Origin: IMCC26207 sp044357715
GTDB taxonomy: Bacteria > Actinomycetota > Acidimicrobiia > Acidimicrobiales > Microtrichaceae
Assembly: GCA_044357715.1 (NCBI GenBank)
Contig: JBIKPA010000021.1
Location: 1-19,915 of the forward strand
Direction: 5' to 3'
Length of the DNA: 19,915 nt
Shown piece by piece: positions 13,881-19,915 of this stretch (position 1 is the stretch's first letter; every line of letters starts with the position of its first letter). Made by a program: the position numbers and the translations under genes. A model generated the notes under the pieces. The model was given only the letters and a program-made list of their open reading frames with translations. It had not been told where the DNA came from and made no database searches.

Positions 13881-13896
13881 TTGACCGAACGGTCAA
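13881..13896. promoter_or_regulatory. Palindromic operator, probable TetR-family site (copy 2)
   Basis: TTGACCG AA CGGTCAA, 7-bp perfect arms with 2 bp between, immediately upstream of the -10-like TAGAGT of the HSD10-like gene. It differs from the site at 3909-3924 only in the three central bases GAAC versus GCTT. The J-domain gene starts about 85 bp away in the other direction and could also be affected. Confidence 0.7.
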
Positions 13897-13980
13897 GCAG
13901 GCCAACCGAACACCGAATAAATCTCGAATTTGGTTCAGAATTCTTTAGCGGTCCGCTTCTCTTGCCGAGAAACAAGAGGA

Positions 13981-14322
13981 ATGACCACTCCGCACAGCGC
14001 GAAAATGAAAGAAGTAGATGTGAATACAGTCGCGGCCACCGCAACCACTACCACCACCGCAGCAGCCCCTGCCAACGACTTCATCTCGGGGCTCTTTGCC
14101 AATCCTGACCCAGACGCTGGCCCGTATGCCGCGCTTGGTCTGACTCGGTTGGCAACATGGAAAGAAATCACCACCGCTCACCGCCGGTTGCTGTCCGAGT
14201 TACATCCGGATCGACACGTCGAAGCGGACCAAGAACTCAGAGATCTTGCGGAACGGCGCGTGCGTGACGTGAACGAAGCTTTCGCAACCATTCGTCGGCA
14301 ACGTTCAGGAAAGCAGCGCTAA
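13981..14322 (+). CDS. Small J-domain (DnaJ-like) protein
   Basis: A 113-residue protein with a single C-terminal J domain (about 49-108) and the essential HPD tripeptide at 75-77 within SELHPDRH. Helix II (KEITTAHRRLLSE) and helix III (LAERRVRDVNEAFATIRR) are recognisable. The N-terminus holds a Thr/Ala-rich disordered run (about 18-31). There are no zinc-finger or C-terminal substrate-binding domains, so it would be a J-only (type III) co-chaperone stimulating an Hsp70 for a specific job that the sequence does not reveal. The start is uncertain: ATG 13981 has AGAGG but only one base away, ATG 14005 has none, and TTG 13930 is also in frame. It converges on the RNase H gene with only 14 bp between stops and no terminator. 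Confidence 0.8.
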   Translation: MTTPHSAKMKEVDVNTVAATATTTTTAAAPANDFISGLFANPDPDAGPYAALGLTRLATWKEITTAHRRLLSELHPDRHVEADQELRDLAERRVRDVNEAFATIRRQRSGKQR

Positions 14323-14336
14323 CGCAAGCAACCTCA

Positions 14337-15464
14337 TCAGCGCAGCAGGTCTAGCTCGATCTGCCAAACCTCATCGCCTAGAGCTTGAGTGAACTTGTTG
14401 AGCTGCAGGTCGGCTTCACCGTTTACCCCATCAGTCACGACCATGGCGCCTAGCGATACAGAGCGCAACCATCCGTCTCTGCGGCCGAGGGCTGCTCGCT
14501 TTGCGGCTGCGTCGCTCGGCAACTTCTTCTCGAGAGTGACAACGCTTCGTGCCCCTGCGCATGCGTCCTCGAATGCGGTGCGAGTGTGATCAGACCATGA
14601 AGCGGCAGGGTTGGGGTACGGCAGCACCACCACATAGGGGATTCCCGCATCAGTTGCCGCAGCGGCAGCAATTTGTTCGGCCCCTGGCCGTAACCCTGTC
14701 AGCACTACAAGGTCATTGCGTAGCTCTGCTTGTGCACTCAACACCTCTGACATATGCCTACGCAGCTTCTTGCCTGCTTCAGACTCGGCAAGGTCAGCAG
14801 CGCGAATTCCGACCACCGCATAGGGGGAACCCTCGGGAATGCGCCCATCGCGAAGTGCAGGGCGGTCAGCGCCAAGGCTCACCACCGCCGAGCGCAAGGA
14901 GCTAGAGCGTGGACCTGCAGAATCAGGTGGTCCCATCTGCTCCTCAGTTGGCGGAACCTCGCCAGTCATGTTCTGAGTAGAGAGGGCAACTGCCACTGCG
15001 AGTCGGTCCACAACATCGTTCATTGGGTCCCCACTGTGGCCTTTCACCCAGTCAAAGCTTGTCTGCCGATCAAGTGCGAGTTCAATAAATGGCTCCCACA
15101 AATCACGATTCGCAACCGGTTCTTTCTTTGAGTTCTTCCATCCGCGCTTTTGCCAGCCGCGCCACCACTCATCGCGAAAGCAGTTCACTACATACGTGGA
15201 ATCGCTCACAATGTGAACAGGGCCCTCGATGGCTTGCACCGCTTGGAACGCCGCCATGATTTCCATCCGCTGATTTGTAGTGGTGGGGTCATAGCCAGCG
15301 GCCCAGGCTCCACCAGGAATTGCCCACGCCCAACCACCTGGGCCGGGGTTTCCGCGGCATGCGCCGTCGGTATATGCAACAGTGGCCCCATTCGGGGTGG
15401 CGATAGGAACAGGTCGAGACACTGTTCGCACGCTAGCCCTACTAGCGAGTGAAGAAATGATCAT
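14337..15464 (-). CDS. RNase HI fused to a C-terminal SLOG-like domain
   Basis: A 375-residue protein. Residues about 25-162 are a complete RNase HI that cleaves RNA in RNA-DNA hybrids. Catalytic D33 (YTDGACRGNPGPGGW), E68 (QRMEIMAA), D88 (VSDSTYVV) and D153 (NDVVDRLA) plus H143 (KGHSGD) are present, as is the basic Trp/Lys handle (WWRGWQKRGWKNSKK). A low-complexity linker (165-210) leads to about 213-358, which has the outline of a SLOG/DprA-type Rossmann domain: YAVVGIR, then VVLTGLRPGAEQIAAAAATD, IPYVVVLPYP, and a last strand with VVTDGV. I chose ATG 15464 because GGAGG lies 9 nt upstream; ATG 15494 would leave only 26 bp to the divergent aceE start. RNase H fusions to this domain are unusual. 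Confidence 0.9.
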   Translation of the reverse strand: MIISSLASRASVRTVSRPVPIATPNGATVAYTDGACRGNPGPGGWAWAIPGGAWAAGYDPTTTNQRMEIMAAFQAVQAIEGPVHIVSDSTYVVNCFRDEWWRGWQKRGWKNSKKEPVANRDLWEPFIELALDRQTSFDWVKGHSGDPMNDVVDRLAVAVALSTQNMTGEVPPTEEQMGPPDSAGPRSSSLRSAVVSLGADRPALRDGRIPEGSPYAVVGIRAADLAESEAGKKLRRHMSEVLSAQAELRNDLVVLTGLRPGAEQIAAAAATDAGIPYVVVLPYPNPAASWSDHTRTAFEDACAGARSVVTLEKKLPSDAAAKRAALGRRDGWLRSVSLGAMVVTDGVNGEADLQLNKFTQALGDEVWQIELDLLR

Positions 15465-15473
15465 CACGGCCCG

Positions 15474-15478
15474 CCTCC
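15474..15478 (-). promoter_or_regulatory. Ribosome binding site deciding the RNase H start
   Basis: GGAGG on the minus strand, 9 nt before ATG 15464. The longer start at 15494 has no such site, so the shorter N-terminus is preferred. Confidence 0.6.
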
Positions 15479-15520
15479 GCCCCGTACTCTTCATAACAAC
15501 TCAGCACCCCGGAGAGCTTT

Positions 15521-18268
15521 ATGACTACTGATGGCTTTGCTCGTCAACTTCCAGACAACGACCCTCAAGAGACCGAGGAGTGGCTTGACTCGCTCACGGC
15601 CGTAGTTGAAACACACGGACCATCTCGAGCGCGCTACCTCATGGCAAGGCTTCGTGAGCGCTCAGCAGAACTCGCGATTGACTCTTCAGAGAGCGTCTCG
15701 ACCCCGTATATCAACACCATCCCAAAAGTGGATGAGCCTTGGTTTCCTGGTGATACCCAAATTGAGCGCCACATACGGGCGTACATTCGATGGAATGCGG
15801 CGGTCATGGTGGTGCGAGCCAATCTGAACGCAGATGGGATCGGCGGCCACCTCTCTACCTTTGCTAGTTCTGCTGCGTTGTATGAGGTTGGGTTTAATCA
15901 TTTCTTCCGCGGCAAGGAGGGCGGCCATCCGGGAGACCATGTGTACTTCCAAGGCCATGCCTCACCTGGGATCTACGCTCGCGCGTTTCTTGAGTACCGG
16001 CTCGATGAGGGAGACCTTGATCGCTTCCGAAGAGAGGTGACTAGCCCGGACTCTCCGCCTTCTCAGACCGGCCACGGCTTGTCTTCGTACCCTCACCCAC
16101 GCCTCATGCCCGAGTTTTGGGAATACCCAACGGTATCTATGGGTTTGGGCCCGATCCTGTCGATCTATCAAGCTCGCTTCAACAAGTACCTGCAGAACCG
16201 TCGAATCGACGACGCGTTGACTAGCCGAGTCTGGGGGTTCATTGGCGATGGCGAGGTAGATGAGCCTGAAACGCTAGGGGCGATCTCGCTTGCTGCTAGG
16301 GAGAAGCTCGACAATCTGACCTGGGTTGTCAACTGCAACCTTCAACGCCTTGACGGCCCGGTTCGTGGCAACGGAAAAGTCATTCAAGAACTTGAGGCCA
16401 TCTTCCGCGGTAACGGGTGGAACGTGATCAAAGTAATCTGGGGCGGAGGGTGGGATGCACTCCTTGCGAACGATGTTGACGGCGTGCTGCTCAACAAGAT
16501 GAACTCAACTATCGACGGCGAGTTCCAACAGTTTGCGATTGAGTCCGGAAGCTTTATTCGGGAGCATTTCTTCGGCCCAGACCCCAGATTGCGGGCCATG
16601 GTCGAACACCTCTCCGACGCAGAACTCGAGAACCTGCCTCGAGGTGGCCACGACTACCAGAAGCTTTACGCTGCATATGCCGCAGCTGTCGAGACAAAAG
16701 GAGTGCCTACGGTGATCCTCGCAAAAACCATCAAAGGCTGGACACTCGGCGATGGTTTTGAGGGACGCAACTCAACACACCAGATCAAGAAGATGAGCCC
16801 CAAGCAGCTCATCGAACTTCGGGATCGACTCCACCTTCAAGATGTCCTTCCCGACTCGGCGTTCGAGGGTCGGCTACCACCGTACGTTCGTCCAGCTGCC
16901 GACTCAGAGATCGCTACCTATTTGCTTGGTAGGCGCACCGCACTCGACGGCCCCTTGCCCTCCCGCGAGGTGGTCACTCGCCGGGCCCTCACGCTGCCCG
17001 AAGACTCTTCGTTTGCCGAGCTACTTCAGGGCTCAGGCACCCAGGCAGTATCCACCACCGTTGCGTTCACCCGTCTACTACGCAATCTGTGCCGCGACCC
17101 ACAGATCGGCAGCAGGATCGTCCCGATCATTCCCGACGAAGCTCGAACATTTGGCATGGATGCGATGTTCAAAGAACTTGGTATTTACTCGGCTCTGGGA
17201 CAGAACTACGAACCTGTGGATCATGATCTGCTTCTGTCCTACAAGGAAGCAACCGATGGGCAGATCCTTGAAGAAGGGATCACCGAGGCTGGCGGCCTAG
17301 CCGACTGGACGGCCGCTGCCACTAGCTACGCTCACCGCGGCGTACCCATGGTCCCCTTCTTCACCTTCTACTCAATGTTTGGATTCCAGCGCGTTGGTGA
17401 CCTCATTTGGGCAGCAGCCGATGCGCGAGCACGCGGGTTTTTGATGGGCGCCACAGCAGGTCGCACCACTTTGCAAGGCGAAGGGTTACAACACAACGAC
17501 GGCCAGAGCTTGGTGTTGTCGAGCGTGGTCCCTGTCTGCCGTTCTTATGACCCAACCTTTGCTTTTGAAACTGCACTGATTGTGCGAGACGGCATACATC
17601 GCATGTATCCCGGTGGAGACGCAGCAGCTGGCGAGGACATCTTCTATTACATCACCCTGTACAACGAGAACTACCTCATGCCGGCAATGCCCGCCGATGA
17701 AGGTGGCCACAGCGTGAACGAGGGCGTACTCAAGGGTCTGTACCGATCCTCGACCGGGTCCACCGATGCTGGCCCTCGTGCCACGATTTTGTTCTCGGGA
17801 GCAGCCCATACCGAGGCAGTTAAGGCGCAGGCTGAACTGAAAGAGCACTACGGCGTGAGCGCCGAACTGTGGTCTGCTACGAGCTATCAACAGCTACGAG
17901 TCGAGGCACTCGAAGTTGACCGCTGGAACTCGCTGCACCCGAATGAGCAGCCACGTGTTCCATGGGTGACGAGTCAGCTTGAGCGCTCTCAGGGACCAAT
18001 CGTTGCAGTCACAGACTTCATGCGAATGGTGCCCGATCAGATCTCACGGTGGTCACCGCGAGCGTGGACGTCACTCGGAACCGACGGCTTTGGTCGCTCC
18101 GATACCCGCGAAACCCTCCGACGCTATTTTGAGACTGATGCTCCCAACATTGTGCTAGCTGTGCTCAACCAACTCGTGGCAGATAACACCTTGGTACCTG
18201 CTGCTATTGAGGACGCTATTGGTCGATACAGCATGCCCACCGAGGGCCAAGTTCCCTGGCACGGCTAG
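15521..18268 (+). CDS. aceE: Pyruvate dehydrogenase E1, homodimeric type
   Basis: A 915-residue thiamine-diphosphate enzyme that decarboxylates pyruvate and passes the acetyl group to the E2 lipoyl arm. It closely follows the AceE pattern: DEPWFPGD near 71-78, GGHLSTFASSA (108-118) and GDHVYFQGHASPGIYARA (138-155) with active-site histidines, and the ThDP/Mg motif GDGEVDEPE...NCNLQRLDGPV (242-281). Later blocks include KTIKGWTLG, TFGMDAMFKELGIYS, AGRTTLQGEGLQHNDGQS and YNENYLMPAMP. The length is normal. GGAGAG five bases before the ATG is a strong RBS. The gene stands alone and is divergent from the RNase H gene. Its partner subunits E2 and E3 are encoded about 6-9 kb away on the other strand, so the complex is made from separate transcripts. 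Confidence 0.97.
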   Translation: MTTDGFARQLPDNDPQETEEWLDSLTAVVETHGPSRARYLMARLRERSAELAIDSSESVSTPYINTIPKVDEPWFPGDTQIERHIRAYIRWNAAVMVVRANLNADGIGGHLSTFASSAALYEVGFNHFFRGKEGGHPGDHVYFQGHASPGIYARAFLEYRLDEGDLDRFRREVTSPDSPPSQTGHGLSSYPHPRLMPEFWEYPTVSMGLGPILSIYQARFNKYLQNRRIDDALTSRVWGFIGDGEVDEPETLGAISLAAREKLDNLTWVVNCNLQRLDGPVRGNGKVIQELEAIFRGNGWNVIKVIWGGGWDALLANDVDGVLLNKMNSTIDGEFQQFAIESGSFIREHFFGPDPRLRAMVEHLSDAELENLPRGGHDYQKLYAAYAAAVETKGVPTVILAKTIKGWTLGDGFEGRNSTHQIKKMSPKQLIELRDRLHLQDVLPDSAFEGRLPPYVRPAADSEIATYLLGRRTALDGPLPSREVVTRRALTLPEDSSFAELLQGSGTQAVSTTVAFTRLLRNLCRDPQIGSRIVPIIPDEARTFGMDAMFKELGIYSALGQNYEPVDHDLLLSYKEATDGQILEEGITEAGGLADWTAAATSYAHRGVPMVPFFTFYSMFGFQRVGDLIWAAADARARGFLMGATAGRTTLQGEGLQHNDGQSLVLSSVVPVCRSYDPTFAFETALIVRDGIHRMYPGGDAAAGEDIFYYITLYNENYLMPAMPADEGGHSVNEGVLKGLYRSSTGSTDAGPRATILFSGAAHTEAVKAQAELKEHYGVSAELWSATSYQQLRVEALEVDRWNSLHPNEQPRVPWVTSQLERSQGPIVAVTDFMRMVPDQISRWSPRAWTSLGTDGFGRSDTRETLRRYFETDAPNIVLAVLNQLVADNTLVPAAIEDAIGRYSMPTEGQVPWHG

Positions 18269-18284
18269 CCACCACCCAATCCAT

Positions 18285-18330
18285 TTTGTTTTGCGACAGA
18301 TCCTCTTCAGGGGGTCTGTCGCCGAACAAA
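18285..18330 (+). terminator. Long stem-loop after aceE
   Basis: GCGACAGATCC (18293-18303) pairs with GGGTCTGTCGC (18312-18322, one T-G wobble). After one mismatch, TTTGTTT (18285-18291) pairs with the bases 18324-18330 ending in AACAAA (one wobble). This gives about an 18-bp stem with an 8-nt loop, 16 bp after the aceE stop. There is no T tract downstream. It most likely ends aceE or stabilises its 3' end; a leader role for bioB is the alternative. Confidence 0.6.
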
Positions 18331-18389
18331 GGGCTGGTGTTGAGTGGGCATGGTCCCGGTTGGGTTGGGAGAGACTGCTAGAGGACTAC

Positions 18390-18395
18390 TAACTT
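18390..18395 (+). promoter_or_regulatory. Candidate -10 box for bioB
   Basis: TAACTT ends 8 nt before ATG 18404; TTGGGA (18365-18370) is a possible -35, though 19 bp away. bioB has no Shine-Dalgarno at this start, so a leaderless transcript is plausible. No BirA-type or other obvious biotin operator is visible. Confidence 0.35.
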
Positions 18396-18403
18396 TCTGG
18401 ATT

Positions 18404-19402
18404 ATGAACCGTGAATTGATTCGTCACGCCGAGGACGCACTCCTTGAACAGCGTCGGCTACTGAGCGCAGATGAACTAGCCGCTCTGGCAGCGCTTGCTC
18501 CCGAGCACACGCCAGAACTCACAGCGCTTGCACATCAGGTGCGCTTGGCTTGGTGCGGTCCGGAAGTTGAAGTTGAAGGAATCCTCTCTGCAAAGACGGG
18601 CGGCTGCCCCGAGGATTGCCACTTCTGTTCGCAGTCCTCCGCCTTTGATACACCCGTGAAGGCAACGCCATTTCTCGACACTGAAGAGGTGATTGCTGCG
18701 GCCAAAGAGACCGCAGCGCTAGGTGCATCCGAGTTTTGCATTGTGTTGGCAATTAAGGGCCCAGACGAGCGCACGCTGACCCGCATCTTGGAACTCATTC
18801 CCGTGGTGCAAAACGAGACAGGCCTAAATGTTGCAATCTCAGCAGGAATCCTTTCTCGAGAACAGGCTCAGCGCCTCTCAGCCGGTGGAGTTCACCGCTA
18901 CAACCACAACCTAGAAACCGCCCGCTCCTTCTTTCCTCAGGTCGCAACTACTCATACTTGGGAGGAGCGTTGGGACACTTGTCAGCTGGTGAAGGAGTAC
19001 AACATGGAGTTGTGTTGCGGAGCCTTACTTGGCATGGGCGAATCGGATGCTCAGCGCCTTGAGTTGCTCGGCCAATTAGTTGAACTCGACCCCACCGAAG
19101 TGCCGCTGAACTTTTTGAATCCGCGTCCCGGTACCCCGCTTCAGATTCGCAAGCCGATGGGAGCCATGGAGGCCCTGCGTTGGATTGCGCTGTTTAGAAT
19201 TGCTCTACCGTCGGTCATCCTTCGCTATGCAGGTGGACGAGAGATCACATTGCGAGAACTTCAAGTCATGGGCATGACCTCAGGAATCAACGCTTTGATC
19301 GTGGGTAACTATCTGACCACGTTGGGACGTTCCCCCGAAGAAGATCTACAGATGCTCCAGGACCTTCAAATGCCGATTGGCGCACTTACCGGCGTGTTGT
19401 GA
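18404..19402 (+). CDS. bioB: Biotin synthase
   Basis: A 332-residue radical-SAM enzyme that inserts sulfur into dethiobiotin, the last step of biotin synthesis. The SAM cluster motif is GGCPEDCHFC (C68, C72, C75). Other hallmarks are HRYNHNLETARSFFPQV, THTWEERWDT, CCGALLGMGE, LNFLNPRPGTP and RYAGGREITL. Compared by eye with E. coli BioB, two [2Fe-2S] cysteines have counterparts (FCIV, C112; ELCC, C204/C205), but the third (E. coli C128) falls in NVAISAGIL, where no Cys exists. The 20-residue longer in-frame version from GTG 18344 adds sequence unlike known BioB, so ATG 18404 is preferred. The last four bases overlap the start of bsaP (GTGA). Confidence 0.96.
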   Translation: MNRELIRHAEDALLEQRRLLSADELAALAALAPEHTPELTALAHQVRLAWCGPEVEVEGILSAKTGGCPEDCHFCSQSSAFDTPVKATPFLDTEEVIAAAKETAALGASEFCIVLAIKGPDERTLTRILELIPVVQNETGLNVAISAGILSREQAQRLSAGGVHRYNHNLETARSFFPQVATTHTWEERWDTCQLVKEYNMELCCGALLGMGESDAQRLELLGQLVELDPTEVPLNFLNPRPGTPLQIRKPMGAMEALRWIALFRIALPSVILRYAGGREITLRELQVMGMTSGINALIVGNYLTTLGRSPEEDLQMLQDLQMPIGALTGVL

Positions 19403-19614
19403 GCAACCAGCCTACTGACGGACAAAATGCTCGAGCTAGCGAGTTTTGCGCAGGATGCGGCAAAAGCCTGACTGAGTGCTCTGGCTGCTTGCCAGCTTTT
19501 GACCCACCTCGGTACTGCAGCCTGTGCGGCACCTGGATGGCAGTGCGAGTCAGCACAGGCGGTTGGTTAGCCCGGTGCAAAACCTGCGAGTTAGCTAGTA
19601 GCTCAACTCTGTAA
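19399..19614 (+). CDS. bsaP: Biotin synthase auxiliary protein
   Basis: A 71-residue Cys-rich protein starting at a GTG that overlaps the bioB stop codon (GTGA). It has four CxxC pairs: C17/C20, C27/C30, C40/C43 and C60/C63, with FCAGCGK, the block PPRYCSLCGTWM, and GGWLARCKTC. The position directly after bioB and the PPRYC...C pattern match BsaP, the small protein needed by mycobacterial BioB to turn over dethiobiotin. Metal or Fe-S binding is suggested by the cysteines; a generic zinc-ribbon protein is the alternative. The overlap implies translational coupling and fixed stoichiometry with BioB. The polar first 15 residues and last 8 are probably disordered. Confidence 0.85.
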   Translation: MSNQPTDGQNARASEFCAGCGKSLTECSGCLPAFDPPRYCSLCGTWMAVRVSTGGWLARCKTCELASSSTL

Positions 19615-19642
19615 TTTGCTGTGCCGCTTTGCGGTGGCGTCC

Positions 19643-19915
19643 TTAGTGATCAGCATCAGTCGGGGTTGCATTGGCCGCACGCTCGGCGGCATCGGCGCTT
19701 TCAATTTCGGCTCTTTCAATTTCTGCACCGGTCAGCTGAGAGAGCACTGCGATCTGTTGGCGTGACAGCCATCCAAGCAACACAGCCACGGCACGGGGAT
19801 CGTGGCGCAATTCGTGGCCAGCACCGTTGATCAACCGAAACTCGGCATCACCATGAGCGCTAGCTAGAGCGCGTCCATCATTGAGCGGAGTCAGGTCATC
19901 GCTATCGCCATGCAC
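19643..19915 (-). CDS. Alpha/beta hydrolase, C-terminal fragment (runs off the window)
   Basis: Only the last 90 codons are in the window; the gene continues beyond 19915. The visible part has the strand-loop HGDSDDLTPLNDGRALASAHGDAEF with the acidic member of a catalytic triad (probably one of the Asp in GDSDD) and GAGHELRHDP with the catalytic His. These are typical of the end of an alpha/beta-hydrolase fold such as an esterase or monoacylglycerol-lipase-like protein. A Glu/Ala-rich polar tail of about 35 residues follows the fold. It converges with bsaP, with 28 bp between stops holding only a tiny CCGC-TTT-GCGG hairpin. Substrate unknown. Confidence 0.8.
   Translation of the reverse strand: MHGDSDDLTPLNDGRALASAHGDAEFRLINGAGHELRHDPRAVAVLLGWLSRQQIAVLSQLTGAEIERAEIESADAAERAANATPTDADH

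Noticed and set aside
13868..14044. 59-residue N-terminal extension of the HSD10-like protein
   Set aside because: The extension would run through the palindromic operator and the -10-like box and precedes the conserved SDR N-terminus; ATG 13867 is the natural start.
18344..18403. 20-residue N-terminal extension of BioB from GTG 18344
   Set aside because: The added residues do not resemble BioB; AAGGG upstream is 11 nt away. ATG 18404 gives the expected N-terminus.
19624..19634. CCGC-TTT-GCGG mini-hairpin after bsaP considered as a terminator
   Set aside because: A 4-bp stem with no T tract is too weak to claim.

Overview
The window reads as chromosomal housekeeping DNA of a medium-GC actinobacterium (about mid-50s % GC by eye; GTG and TTG starts are common). 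The evidence for this is a long homodimeric-type AceE pyruvate dehydrogenase, a single-lipoyl-domain E2 with Ala/Pro linkers of the actinobacterial DlaT/SucB type, a DprE2-like reductase, and a bioB gene coupled to the small Cys-rich bsaP gene known from mycobacteria. An Acidimicrobiia-like member is plausible but cannot be fixed from this sequence. There are no mobile elements, CRISPR arrays, rRNA or tRNA genes that I can see.

Layout. 1-439 (+): carboxymuconolactone decarboxylase-like protein, closed by an 18-bp-stem hairpin. 518-3812 (-): polytopic membrane protein of unknown role, beta-lactamase-fold hydrolase with Cys in the nucleophile position, and an isovaleryl/long-chain-type acyl-CoA dehydrogenase. 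3958-9691 (-): a lipoate/2-oxoacid dehydrogenase block, read as a tiny one-helix membrane ORF, lpdA (E3), E2, a fused LipB-LipA gene, and an SCP2-like protein whose start overlaps the fusion's stop codon. 9871-13037 (+): DprE2-like reductase, YfcH-like epimerase, SRPBCC protein and HAD-IB phosphatase. 13091-13867 (-): HSD10-like NAD-dependent dehydrogenase. 13981-14322 (+): small J-domain protein. 14337-15464 (-): RNase HI fused to a SLOG-like domain. 15521-18268 (+): aceE (E1). 18404-19614 (+): bioB-bsaP. 19643-19915 (-): C-terminal end of an alpha/beta hydrolase that runs off the window.

How they work together. AceE, E2 and Lpd supply all three activities of a pyruvate dehydrogenase complex. 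The LipB-LipA fusion would octanoylate and then sulfurate the E2 lipoyl lysine. BioB makes the other sulfur-containing cofactor, biotin. The acyl-CoA dehydrogenase and the HSD10-like dehydrogenase would catalyse the first and third steps of acyl-CoA beta-oxidation (branched-chain or fatty acid). Although about 10 kb apart, both carry nearly the same 16-bp palindrome (TTGACCGNNNGGTCAA) upstream, so they probably belong to one TetR-type regulon.

The points most worth a second look are the LipB-LipA fusion, the shared operator, the RNase H-SLOG fusion, the CxxK hydrolase, the hidden membrane micro-ORF before lpdA, a BioB that appears to lack one classical [2Fe-2S] cysteine next to BsaP, and a set of Shine-Dalgarno-less starts preceded by TAnnnT boxes that suggest leaderless transcripts. 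I did not find a clear multi-gene novel system such as a defence island or biosynthetic cluster.
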